Shown: piece after piece, positions 44,532 through 52,850 of the stretch
Layout: each line of letters opens with the position of its first letter
Numbering within the stretch: position 1 is the stretch's first letter
From: Albimonas pacifica
GTDB lineage: Bacteria; Pseudomonadota; Alphaproteobacteria; Rhodobacterales; Rhodobacteraceae
NCBI RefSeq assembly: GCF_900113695.1
Contig: NZ_FOQH01000004.1
Location: 434,001 to 498,000, forward strand
Length of the DNA stretch: 64,000 nt
Direction: 5' to 3'
Notes under the pieces: model-generated
The model's input: the letters and a program-made list of their open reading frames with translations, nothing else
Databases searched by the model: none
Told to the model about the DNA's origin: nothing
Made by a program: the position numbers and the translations under genes

Positions 44532-44899
44532 GCGGCTCCTCGCGATATGCGGTCGGGCGGTGGAACTGAAATGCGCGGGCCGCCCGTATCCTGGCCCATA
44601 TGGCGCCTCGGCCGGCCCGCGCCAACGACGCGTCGCGGCGCCGCCCCGCCGGACGCTGCGACCCAGCGTCGCCGAAGGGCCGGCGGGCGCGGCGCCCGCG
44701 GCACCCGTCGCCGCGCCGGCGCACGCCCCGCCCGCCCACCCGCGCGCGCCGGCGCGGCGACGGGGGCCGCCCGCCTCCCGGGGGGCCGGGGCGGCGTGGC
44801 CAGGGGGGCTTGCCCGGCCGGCGCCCGATCGTCGTCCGGGGGGCCCGACGGCAGCCCGGTCGTCGTCTTGGCGCGGCTTCGTCGTCGTCGGGCCGCGGC
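44532..44899. other. 368-base GC-rich region between opgG and fliG
   Basis: Very GC-rich with no convincing gene. It should carry the opgG promoter and the fliG terminator; I could not identify either. Confidence 0.5.
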
Positions 44900-45994
44900 T
44901 CAGTCGTCGCCGAGGTCGATCTCGATCAGCTTGATCTCGCCGCGGCGGGCGAGGGTCTGGATGGCGTTGACGAGCTCGGCCTGGGCGGCCTCGCCCTCCT
45001 TCTGGCGGACGTCGGGCATGCCGGCGAGATCCTCGCGCATGCGGTCGGAGAGGCGCTTGGCGATGTTGCCCAGGATGAACTCGGCCGAGGGATTCTCCTG
45101 CGCCTGGGCGAGCTTGAGCGCCGCCATCAGCACCGGCTCGTCCACCCCGCGGATCACCTTGGCGATGTCGCGCGGGTTCACGCGGCTGGCGACGTCGGCG
45201 AAGGTGAACATCACCCGCTGCACCTCCTGCGCCAGCTTGGGATCGTCCTGCTCCATCTGGCTCAGGAAGGTCTCGCGCGCGGCGTTGGAGACGTGGTTCA
45301 TCAGGCTCGCGATCAGCTCCGCGGGCTTGGCCGCGCCCTGGGTGCGTTCGATCGCCGAGACGAAATCGTGCTCGATCGCGGACTTGAGCATCTCCAGCGC
45401 GGCGACGTCGGGGGTGGGCACGCGGGCCATGCGCAGCACCACGTCATGGGCGAAGGCGGGCTCGAACCGCTCCAGCAGGCGGGCGGCCTGGTCGGCGCGC
45501 AGCTTGGCGAGCACCAGGCAGGCGACCTGGGGATGCTCGGCCGACAGCCAGTTGGACAGCGCGGCGTCCGAGGCGTCGGCCAGCCGCAGCCAGATCGAGC
45601 GGGTGGAGCGGGCGTCGATCTCCTCCATCACCCGGGCGAGCTGGTCCTCGTCCAGGACCTGGCCGAGGAACTTGCGCGCCTCGTCGATGCCGCCGCGCAC
45701 CGAGAGCTCGTCGCCCATGGCGCCCAGGAATTCCGACACCACGGCGTCGACCGTGTGGTGGGGGACGCCCTTGAGCTTGGCGACCGCGGTGGCGAAGCGG
45801 CGGATGTTGGTCTCGCCCAGCGAGCGCAGGATCTCGGTCGCGGCCTCGGGGCCGAGGGCGACGATCACGATCGCGGCCTTCTGGGCGGGGGTCAGCGAGT
45901 CGGGCGAGGGGCCGGCCTTCTCCCGCCCCGCGGGATGGGCGGGGGCGGGCAGGTTGGCCTGCGCGGGGACCAGGGCGTCGGCGGCGGGGCTCAT
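44900..45994 (-). CDS. fliG: Flagellar motor switch protein FliG
   Basis: A 364-residue rotor protein that meets MotA to produce torque. The N-terminal domain begins SLTPAQKAAIVIVALGPEAATEIL, the middle domain carries AEHPQVACLVLAKL (the EHPQ motif for FliM), and the C-terminal domain has the torque helix NIAKRLSDRMREDLAGMPDVR with conserved Arg and acidic residues. The N-terminal 30 residues are Pro/Ala-rich. It overlaps the end of fliP by four bases and is the last gene of the leftward flagellar unit. Confidence 0.94.
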   Translation of the reverse strand: MSPAADALVPAQANLPAPAHPAGREKAGPSPDSLTPAQKAAIVIVALGPEAATEILRSLGETNIRRFATAVAKLKGVPHHTVDAVVSEFLGAMGDELSVRGGIDEARKFLGQVLDEDQLARVMEEIDARSTRSIWLRLADASDAALSNWLSAEHPQVACLVLAKLRADQAARLLERFEPAFAHDVVLRMARVPTPDVAALEMLKSAIEHDFVSAIERTQGAAKPAELIASLMNHVSNAARETFLSQMEQDDPKLAQEVQRVMFTFADVASRVNPRDIAKVIRGVDEPVLMAALKLAQAQENPSAEFILGNIAKRLSDRMREDLAGMPDVRQKEGEAAQAELVNAIQTLARRGEIKLIEIDLGDD

Positions 45995-46830
45995 GCCGCG
46001 TAGCCCCGCACCAGGGCGCCGGCCAGCAGCGACCAGCCGTCGGCGGCGACGAAGAAGGCGAGCTTGAAGGGCAGCGAGACCACCGCGGGCGGCACCATCA
46101 TCATGCCCATCGACATCAGGACCGAGGCGACCACGAGGTCGATCAGGAGGAACGGCAGGTAGACGAGGAAGCCGATCTCGAAGGCCCGCTGCACCTCCGA
46201 CAGCAGGAAGGCGGGGACCAGCAGGCGGGTCTCGGCCGTGGCGGGGGTCAGGGGGGCGTCCGCGGACGGCGCCTCGGGGACGGGCGCCGGCAGGGCCGCG
46301 GCGGGCACGGCGGAGGCCAGCGCGTCGAGCGCGTCGGCGTCGACGCGCGCGGCCATGAACTCGCGGAACGGGGCGATGACCAGGGGGGCGGCCTCCTCGA
46401 TCCCGATCTCGTCGTCAAGCAGCGGGCGGATGCCCGTGGCCCAGGCGACGTCGAACACGGGCGCCATCACGAACCAGCTGAGAAACAGCGCGAGGCTGAC
46501 GATCAGCATGTTCGGCGGCGACTGCTGCAGGCCGATGGCGGAGCGCAGGATGGACAGGACGGTGACCATGAACGGGAAGCAGGTGACGGTGACCGCCAGC
46601 GCCGGGGCGAGGCTGAGCAGGGTGATGACGACGAAGAGCTGGATGGCGCGCAGGGTCAGGCTCTCCTGACCGCCGAGATCGAGGGTGATCGCCTGCGCCG
46701 CCGCGGCGGCGGGGAGCAGCAGGGCGAGGGCTGTGAGGGCGGCGACGCGCGCCGCCCCGGCGCGCCTCCCGCCCGCCCTCCCCGGCGCGCCGGGGCGGCG
46801 CGCGGCGCCTATGACCGTCGTCGCGGCCAA
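45991..46830 (-). CDS. fliP: Flagellar type III export protein FliP
   Basis: A 279-residue export-gate protein. After a signal-like N-terminus (ALTALALLLPAAAAAQAI) comes the conserved SLAPALAVTVTCFPFMVTVLSILRSAIGLQQSPPNMLIVSLALFLSWFVM. The second conserved block is LLVPAFLLSEVQRAFEIGFLVYLPFLLIDLVVASVLMSMGMMM. The section between them (about residues 150-200) is Ala/Pro-rich and longer than usual. No ATG is available: the best start is TTG at 46830, right after the fliN stop. Confidence 0.93.
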   Translation of the reverse strand: MAATTVIGAARRPGAPGRAGGRRAGAARVAALTALALLLPAAAAAQAITLDLGGQESLTLRAIQLFVVITLLSLAPALAVTVTCFPFMVTVLSILRSAIGLQQSPPNMLIVSLALFLSWFVMAPVFDVAWATGIRPLLDDEIGIEEAAPLVIAPFREFMAARVDADALDALASAVPAAALPAPVPEAPSADAPLTPATAETRLLVPAFLLSEVQRAFEIGFLVYLPFLLIDLVVASVLMSMGMMMVPPAVVSLPFKLAFFVAADGWSLLAGALVRGYAA

Positions 46831-46834
46831 GGGC

Positions 46835-47161
46835 TCAGACGCCCTGGGACAGGTCGGCGACCTCGGTCAGGCGGACGGCGAGGCGGCCGCTGTCGTCGTC
46901 CATCTCCTGCAGCTCGCCGCGGGCGATCAGGCGGTCCCCGATCAGGATCTCCACCGGGTCGTCGATGCGGCTGTCGAGGGGCAGCACCGAGTCGCGGCGC
47001 AGGTTCACCAGGTCGGAGACCAGCGGGCGGGCGCGCCCGACCGAGATCACCACCTCGATCGGCACGCCCAGGACGGCGGAGCCGCGCTTGCTCTTGCCGG
47101 ACTCGAGCGCCTCGGCGCGGGCGGGGACGGGGGCGTCGTCGTCGTCGAGATCGTCAGCCAT
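46835..47161 (-). CDS. fliN: Flagellar motor switch protein FliN
   Basis: A 108-residue protein with one SpoA/surface-presentation domain: AVLGVPIEVVISVGRARPLVSDLVNLRRDSVLPLDSRIDDPVEILIGDRLIARGEL. It forms the lower C-ring with FliM and binds CheY and FliH. It overlaps the fliH end by eight bases. Confidence 0.92.
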   Translation of the reverse strand: MADDLDDDDAPVPARAEALESGKSKRGSAVLGVPIEVVISVGRARPLVSDLVNLRRDSVLPLDSRIDDPVEILIGDRLIARGELQEMDDDSGRLAVRLTEVADLSQGV

Positions 47162-47882
47162 TCGCGGCTCTCCTCTCCGGGGCGGGCAGGTGGCGGTCGA
47201 GGGCGGCGCGCGCGGCGGCGAGGGCGGCCTCGAGGTCGATGTCGTCCTCTCCGTCCGCCCAGTCGAGGCGGGCGGAGAGATCGCCGAGTTCGGGGTCGGC
47301 GTCGACCTGCGTGCCGAGCCCCCCCTCGGCGAGGGCGGCGCGCACCGCCTCGACCTGGCCGGGGCCGACGCGCACCCGCAGGGGCGCGGCGTCGGGGGAG
47401 GCGCGGGCGACGCGCAGGGCCTCGGTCACCGCGGCGGCGACCTCCGCGGCGAGGCCCTGGCGTGCGAGCGCGGGCGCGACGCCGGCGAGCAGCGCCTCGG
47501 CCAGGTCGCGGGCGGCGCGGTCGAGCGCCTGCTCCTGCTCCACCCGGGCGTGGAGCGCGTCGGCGAGCTGCTCCGAGAGGTCCGAGAGGATCATGCGCAG
47601 CGCCGCCTGGCCCTGGGCCTCGGCATGGGCGACGCCTTCCTCGAAGCCGGCGGCGCGGCCCTCGCCGCGGGCGCGGGCGAGCAGGGTCTCGATCGGTTCG
47701 GCCGGGGGCGGCGGCGCGGCCGGGGGGGCGGCGTCCGGGGCGGCCTTGCGCGGGGCGCCGGCCGGGGCGGGCTTGCGGCCCGCCGGCTTGTCGGCGGCCT
47801 CGGACTTGCGCTCGCCGCGCGGGGGGGCGCCGATCACCTTCGCCTCGTCCGCTTCGAAACTTTCCCATTTCATCGTCATCAT
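47154..47882 (-). CDS. fliH: FliH-like flagellar assembly protein
   Basis: A 242-residue protein that would regulate the export ATPase FliI. The N-terminal part is basic and Pro/Ala-rich (residues 30-75). A helical region with the Gly-spaced segment GRAAGFEEGVAHAEAQG (typical of FliH GxxxG repeats) and a C-terminal domain follow. Sequence similarity is modest, so position between fliF and fliN is the main reason for the name. The first of three close ATG codons overlaps the fliF stop (ATGA). Confidence 0.75.
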   Translation of the reverse strand: MMTMKWESFEADEAKVIGAPPRGERKSEAADKPAGRKPAPAGAPRKAAPDAAPPAAPPPPAEPIETLLARARGEGRAAGFEEGVAHAEAQGQAALRMILSDLSEQLADALHARVEQEQALDRAARDLAEALLAGVAPALARQGLAAEVAAAVTEALRVARASPDAAPLRVRVGPGQVEAVRAALAEGGLGTQVDADPELGDLSARLDWADGEDDIDLEAALAAARAALDRHLPAPERRAANG

Positions 47883-49450
47883 GCGGTCTCGCGCGCCGGC
47901 TCGCCCTGCTCGAGCCACAGGCCCAGCAGCGCGGCCGCGTCATCCTTGCGTTCGCCGGTCAGGTCGCGCAGGGCGCGCAGCCGGTCGGCGGTGATCTGGC
48001 CGGCGTCGATCACCTCGCCGGCGAGGGCGACGGCGGCCTCCGCCTGCTCCCGGGCGCCGGCGCCGGCGGGCAGGGCCTCGAGCTCGAGGGTGCGGGCGTC
48101 CTCCACCCGGCGGGTGATCATCGGGCGGAGCACGAAGAGCCCGAGCAGCAGCGCCACCAGGCTCAGCGCGCCGAGCTGGATCAGGGTCATCGCGTTGGCC
48201 GCGAGGAAATCCGCCGCGCCCGAGGCGCTGGCCGAGGTCCCCAGGTCGGCGGGCGCGGTGAATTCCAGCGTGCGGATCGTCACCACGTCGCCCCGGGCCG
48301 GGTCGAAGCCGATCGCGGATTCCACCAGCTCCCGCAGGGCCTGGAGCTCCTGCTCCGGGCGGGGGGTCCAGTCGACCTCGCCGGCGTCGTTCACCGTGCG
48401 CACGCCGTCGACCAGCACCGCGACGGAGATCTTGCGCACCTCTCCGGGGCGGCGGATGCGCTCGCGCAGCACCTCGGAGACCTCGTAGTTCACCCGCTCG
48501 CGCGTCTCGTTGGCCGTGCTCGAGGAGCCGCCGGCGCCCTGCTGGCCGCCGTCGGGAAGGTTCGAGGCGACGGTGACGCCGCCGGCCTCGCCGCCCTGCG
48601 ACTGCTCGGAGGTCTCCTGCGTGTCGGTGTGGATGGCGACGCGGCCCTGGGGGTCGAGCACCCGCTCGGTCACCGTCTCGGAGTTCATGTCGGCGTCGAC
48701 CATCACCTCGACCACCGCAGCGCCGCGGCCGACGCGGGCCTCCAGCAGGCGCTCGACATTGGCCTTCAGGCGGGCGGCGCGATCCTCCACCGCCTGGGGG
48801 GATTCGGGGCCGCCTTCCTCGGTCAGGACCGTGCCGTTCTCGGCGTCGACCACGGTCACCTGGGCCGCGGTCAGGCCGGGCACGGCGGAGGAGACCAGGT
48901 GGCGGATCGCGCTCGCCTGCGCCTCGCCCAGGGCGCCGGAGCCGACGCTGACCGAGACCGAGGCCGAGGGCGTCGGCGCCTGCTCGAAGGGCCGACGGGG
49001 CGGGTTGGCGATATGCACGCGCGCCTGGCGGATCGACGGCAGGGCGAGGATGGTGCGGGCCAGCTCGCCTTCCTTCGCGCGCCAGTAGGCGGCGTCGAAC
49101 ATCTGGGCGGTGGTGCCGAACCCGGAGAGATCGTCCAGCAGCTCGTAGCCGCGCGCGCCGGCCTGGGGCAGGCCGTCTGCAGCCAGCGCCATGCGCAGCG
49201 CGTCGCGCTGGCCCTCGGGCGCCCAGATCGAATCGCCGCGCGCCTCGTAGGGGATGCCGCGCGCCTCCAGCGCCGAGATCACCTCCCCCGAGGCGGCCGG
49301 ATCCAGCCCGGCGTAAAGCAGGCTCATCGACGGTTCGGTCGCCATGCGCGCCAGGCCCCAGACGGCCAGCATCGCCGCGGCGGCGGCAAGCAGGGCCACG
49401 ATCCGGCGCCGGGCGTCCAGCCCGTTCCACAGGGACGACAAGCGGTCCAC
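47879..49450 (-). CDS. fliF: Flagellar MS-ring protein FliF
   Basis: A 523-residue protein forming the MS ring in the inner membrane. One helix near the N-terminus (IVALLAAAAAMLAVWGLARM) and one near residue 430 (MTLIQLGALSLVALLLGLFVLRPM) flank the periplasmic ring-building motifs, including LYAGLDPAASGEVISALEARGIPYEA, ALPSIRQARVHIANP and AVPGLTAAQVTVVDAENG. I choose the GTG at 49450, with AGAGGA about 6 bases upstream; a longer frame from 49537 (also GTG) would add an unrelated basic leader. It is divergent from fliL. Confidence 0.93.
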   Translation of the reverse strand: MDRLSSLWNGLDARRRIVALLAAAAAMLAVWGLARMATEPSMSLLYAGLDPAASGEVISALEARGIPYEARGDSIWAPEGQRDALRMALAADGLPQAGARGYELLDDLSGFGTTAQMFDAAYWRAKEGELARTILALPSIRQARVHIANPPRRPFEQAPTPSASVSVSVGSGALGEAQASAIRHLVSSAVPGLTAAQVTVVDAENGTVLTEEGGPESPQAVEDRAARLKANVERLLEARVGRGAAVVEVMVDADMNSETVTERVLDPQGRVAIHTDTQETSEQSQGGEAGGVTVASNLPDGGQQGAGGSSSTANETRERVNYEVSEVLRERIRRPGEVRKISVAVLVDGVRTVNDAGEVDWTPRPEQELQALRELVESAIGFDPARGDVVTIRTLEFTAPADLGTSASASGAADFLAANAMTLIQLGALSLVALLLGLFVLRPMITRRVEDARTLELEALPAGAGAREQAEAAVALAGEVIDAGQITADRLRALRDLTGERKDDAAALLGLWLEQGEPARETA

Positions 49451-49537
49451 GCTGATCCTCTCGCGCTGGGTCCCCCGCCGGTTCACGGGCGAGGGGCGGG
49501 CCGTTCTGGCCGCTCCCCTCCCTTGCCGTCCGCGCAC

Positions 49538-49552
49538 TTAAGATTCGGTTAG
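49538..49552. promoter_or_regulatory. CtrA-like box between fliF and fliL
   Basis: TTAA, seven bases, TTAG: seven of eight positions of TTAA-N7-TTAA. It lies 88 bases upstream of the fliF start and 133 bases upstream of fliL, between the two divergent flagellar operons. Confidence 0.6.
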
Positions 49553-49684
49553 CCCCTGACGGTTACCTCATGCCCTGCGCCGCTCCGGTCCGACCGGGAC
49601 CGGCGCGGATGCAGAACGTGCAGATCCCCGGCGCCGGGCCGGCGCCCCGGACGCGCCGCGGGGCGCGGGAAACGGGACCGAACG

Positions 49685-50191
49685 ATGGCTGAAGCCGCCG
49701 ATGTCGACGTCGCCGACGCGCCGCCCAGGAAGAAGGGCGGCAAGGGAATGCTGATCGGCCTCGCGGCGATGCTGCTGCTGGGGGGCGGCGGCTTCTTCGC
49801 GACCTTCTCCGGCATGTTCGCCCTGCCCTTCGGCGGCGGCGGCGAGGAGCAGGCGCATCAGGAGGCGCAGGAGGATCCCGGCGAATCGGCCGCCGTCGCC
49901 TTCGTCGAGATCCCGCAGATGCTGGTCTCGCTGGGGCCCTCCGCGCGCAGCCGCCACCTGCGCCTCTCCGCCACGCTCGAGATCGAGCCGGGGCGGGAGG
50001 AGGCGGTGGCGGCGCTGATGCCGCGGGTGATGGACGTGATCAATTCCTACCTGCAGGCGCTGGACGAGGCGGATGTGGAGCGGCCGGCCGCCATGGCCCG
50101 GATGCGCGCCCACCTGCTGCGCCGGATCCGCATCGTCGCCGGCGAGGATGCGGTGCGCGACCTGCTGATCACCGAGTTCGTGCTGCAATGA
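49685..50191 (+). CDS. fliL: Flagellar basal-body protein FliL
   Basis: A 168-residue single-pass membrane protein. After a short basic leader (PPRKKGGKG) comes the helix MLIGLAAMLLLGGGGFFATF. The periplasmic domain has VEIPQMLVSLGPSARSRHLRLSATLEI and ends with DLLITEFVLQ, the usual FliL C-terminus. FliL rings stabilise stators. It starts the rightward flagellar unit. Confidence 0.9.
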   Translation: MAEAADVDVADAPPRKKGGKGMLIGLAAMLLLGGGGFFATFSGMFALPFGGGGEEQAHQEAQEDPGESAAVAFVEIPQMLVSLGPSARSRHLRLSATLEIEPGREEAVAALMPRVMDVINSYLQALDEADVERPAAMARMRAHLLRRIRIVAGEDAVRDLLITEFVLQ

Positions 50192-50258
50192 CGCGCCCGC
50201 GATCGAGATCGACCGCGGTCCGCGGACCGGCGGGACGACGAACTGGAAGGAGGGTCGG

Positions 50259-51026
50259 ATGGGCCTGATCGCCGATGGACTGATGATCGCCGCCGCGCTG
50301 ACCGCAGCGATCTACTGCCACGTGCTGGCCGGGCGGCTGCGCAGCCTGCGGCGGCTGGACGGCGGCGTCGGCCAGGCGGTGGCCGCCATGGCCGCCCAGA
50401 CCGACGAGCTGCGCCAGGCGCTGCGCGCCGCCCGGGCCGCAGCGGGCGAATCGACCCGCACGCTGGCCGAGCGCACCGCCCGCGCCGAGATGGCGGCCGG
50501 CCGGCTGGAGCTGCTGCTCGCCGCGATCCACGACAACGAGGGCGGCGCCGCGCCGGCCAACGTCGCCGCCCGGCGCGAGGCCCGGCAGGCCGCCGCGTTC
50601 TCGCCCCGCCCGCGCCCGCAGGTGGTCGGCGGCTCCGCCGCCGCCCGCGCCGCCGGACCGCTCGAGGCGCCCTTCGTCGCGGACCCCGACGAGGCGCCCG
50701 ATCCCGACCTTGCCGAGGCGGGGGCGCCCCCCGACGTCGAACCCGACCCCGACGAGGCGCCGGCGGAGGCCGCGGACGATGCGGCGGAGGCAGGAGACGC
50801 GCCGCCGACCGACGCCGCGGCGCCTCCCGCCACGCGCCGCCTGTTCCGGATCGAGGTCGATCCGGCCGACCCGGACGACGACCCGGCGGTCGAGAGCGTG
50901 GCGCGCACCGCCCGCGCCGCCCCCCGCGCCCGGCCCGCCCGCGGCCGGGGCCTGGGCGACTCCGCCGAAGGGACCGATGCGCTGCGCGCCGCCATCGAGG
51001 CGCTGGCGAGGGAGAGCGGCGAATGA
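50259..51026 (+). CDS. Flagellar-cluster protein of unknown function (DUF6468-like)
   Basis: A 255-residue protein with an N-terminal membrane anchor (GLIADGLMIAAALTAAIYCHVLAGRLRSL), a coiled-coil-prone stretch (about residues 40-95) and a long acidic Asp/Pro/Glu-rich region (about 135-190) before a basic C-terminus. It resembles the DUF6468 genes found in alphaproteobacterial flagellar clusters only at its N-terminus. The neighbours fliL and motE suggest a motor or stator role. Its ATG has GGAGG about 8 bases upstream, and it overlaps motE by four bases. Confidence 0.75.
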   Translation: MGLIADGLMIAAALTAAIYCHVLAGRLRSLRRLDGGVGQAVAAMAAQTDELRQALRAARAAAGESTRTLAERTARAEMAAGRLELLLAAIHDNEGGAAPANVAARREARQAAAFSPRPRPQVVGGSAAARAAGPLEAPFVADPDEAPDPDLAEAGAPPDVEPDPDEAPAEAADDAAEAGDAPPTDAAAPPATRRLFRIEVDPADPDDDPAVESVARTARAAPRARPARGRGLGDSAEGTDALRAAIEALARESGE

Positions 51027-51727
51027 TCGACCTCCGCGCGCTGCTCCGCTCGCGCCGGACGCCGCGGCCGCCGGCCCCGGCGCCCCGCTCCGCCGCCTTT
51101 CCCGCCGGCCCGGCCCCGCGCCGCAGGCCGCCGGCGGAGGAGAGCGGGAGCCGGGGCGCCCGCCGCGCGCCGGGCGCCCTTCTGCTGCTGGGCCTGTGCT
51201 TCCTCGGCTCGGCCGGCCTGCGCCTCCTCGACCCGGAGGGCGCGCTCGCCAAGGAGGCCGCCGCGACCCTTTCCGGCGGCGGCGCCCAGACGGCGGCCGC
51301 CGATCCCTGCACGCCGGGCGGGGACCCCGCCGGCCTGCTCGCCGCGCTGAAGCAGCGCGAGACCCAGCTCGACGCCCGCGCCGCCGAGATCGCCGACCGC
51401 GAGCGCCTGCTCCAGGTCGCCGAGGCCAAGTACAAGGAGCAGCTCGAGGCGCTGCGCACGGCCGAGGAGCGGCTCGCCGCCACCCTCGCCGTGGCCGACG
51501 AGGCCGCCGAGCAGGACATCGAGCGGCTGACCGCGGTCTACGAGAACATGAACCCCAAGAACGCGGCGCGGATCTTCGAATCGATGGACGTGACTTTCGC
51601 CGCCGGCTTCCTCGCGCGGATGCGGAAGGACACCGCCGCCAAGATCATGGGGGGGATGAGCGCCGAGCGCGCCTACGCCATCTCCGCCGTGATCGCCGGC
51701 CGCAACGCCCGCGCCCCGCGCGAGTGA
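51023..51727 (+). CDS. motE: MotE-like flagellar chaperone
   Basis: A 234-residue protein. A Pro-rich cytosolic leader is followed by one helix (ALLLLGLCFLGSAGLRLL), a long periplasmic coiled coil (LLAALKQRETQLDARAAEIADRERLLQVAEAKYKEQLEAL), and a C-terminal domain of the MgtE-N/MotE type (LTAVYENMNPKNAARIFESMDVTFAAGFLARMRKDTAAKIMGGM). MotE is known in Sinorhizobium as a chaperone for MotC stability. It lies 259 bases upstream of motA. Confidence 0.85.
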   Translation: MIDLRALLRSRRTPRPPAPAPRSAAFPAGPAPRRRPPAEESGSRGARRAPGALLLLGLCFLGSAGLRLLDPEGALAKEAAATLSGGGAQTAAADPCTPGGDPAGLLAALKQRETQLDARAAEIADRERLLQVAEAKYKEQLEALRTAEERLAATLAVADEAAEQDIERLTAVYENMNPKNAARIFESMDVTFAAGFLARMRKDTAAKIMGGMSAERAYAISAVIAGRNARAPRE

Positions 51728-51986
51728 AGCGCCCTCCCGCGGCCCTGCGCCGCGCGCCGCCCGACCCTGCGTGGCCCGGCGTCGTCGCCCCGGCGGCGGG
51801 GCGTGGAGGCGCGCCTTTGCGGGACCTGCGCGGCTTGCCTCGCATTGTCGGTTTTCACCCTCGCCCGACCGCTCCTGCGTCCGTCGTTCTCAGCGGTTTC
51901 TTAACCTCGCGGGGCCACCTTCCGCCTCGGGTCGGACGGGTCCAGCAGGGGCCCGATGTCCGGAGCGCGAGGAACGGGGACGCGGA

Positions 51987-52850
51987 ATGTTCGGATTCGT
52001 TGGAATTGCGGTGACCTTCGTCATGGTCTTCGGCGGCTACATGGCCGCCGGCGGCAAGCTGGGGATCATCCTCCACTCGTTGCCGTTCGAGATGATGATG
52101 ATCGGCGGCGCCGCCGTCGGCGCCTTCCTGCTCTCGAACGACATGCACACCGTCAAGCACACGCTCGGCGACGTCGGGAAGGTGTTCAAGGGCGCGAAGT
52201 GGAAGCCGCAGGACTATCGCGACCTGCTGTGCCTGCTGTTCGAACTTATCCGCATCGGCCGCGCCAACCCGATGGACCTCGAGGGGCATGTCGAGAATCC
52301 GCAGGAATCGGCGGTGTTCTCCCGTTATCCCAAGATCCAGTCCGACGCCGGCGCCGTGGACCTGATCTGCGACACGCTGCGCGCCAGCTCGATGAACTAC
52401 GACGACCCCCACCAGGTCGAGGAGGTGCTGGAGAAGCAGCTCGAGACGCGCAAGCATCACGCGCTGCACTCCTCCCACGCCCTGCAGAACATGGCCGACG
52501 GCCTGCCCGCGCTGGGCATCGTGGCGGCGGTGCTGGGCGTGATCAAGACCATGGCCGCCATCGACCAGCCGCCCTCGGTGCTGGGCGGCATGATCGGCGG
52601 CGCGCTGGTGGGCACCTTCCTGGGCGTGTTCCTGGCCTACGGCTTCGTCGGCCCCTTCGCCTCCCGCGTGAAGGGCGTGATCGAGGAGGACCACCAGTTC
52701 TACCTCCTGATCCGCGAGGTGCTGGTGGCGGCGCTGCACAACCATTCGCCCGACATCTGCGTCGAGGTCGGCCGGCAGAACACGCCGCGCAGCCTGCGCC
52801 CCAGCTTCTCCGACCTCTCCGACGCGCTGCGCGAGGCGAAGGCGGCATGA
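51987..52850 (+). CDS. motA: Flagellar stator protein MotA
   Basis: A 287-residue proton-channel stator subunit with four membrane helices. It has FVGIAVTFVMVFGGYMAAGGKLGIILHSLPFEMMMIGGAAVG, the cytoplasmic torque segment LIRIGRANPMDLEGHVENPQESAVFSRYP with conserved Arg and Glu, and MADGLPALGIVAAVLGVIKTMAAI with the channel proline. Its partner motB is not in this window. The ATG has GGGGA upstream, and the stop overlaps the next gene start. Confidence 0.95.
   Translation: MFGFVGIAVTFVMVFGGYMAAGGKLGIILHSLPFEMMMIGGAAVGAFLLSNDMHTVKHTLGDVGKVFKGAKWKPQDYRDLLCLLFELIRIGRANPMDLEGHVENPQESAVFSRYPKIQSDAGAVDLICDTLRASSMNYDDPHQVEEVLEKQLETRKHHALHSSHALQNMADGLPALGIVAAVLGVIKTMAAIDQPPSVLGGMIGGALVGTFLGVFLAYGFVGPFASRVKGVIEEDHQFYLLIREVLVAALHNHSPDICVEVGRQNTPRSLRPSFSDLSDALREAKAA

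Noticed and set aside
43248-46067. Long plus-strand open frame across opgG and fliG
   Set aside because: Low-complexity, no recognisable domain, antisense to certain genes on most of its length.
46685-49552. Long plus-strand open frame across fliN, fliH and fliF
   Set aside because: Arg/Gly/Ala-rich shadow; the flagellar genes on the minus strand carry all family motifs.
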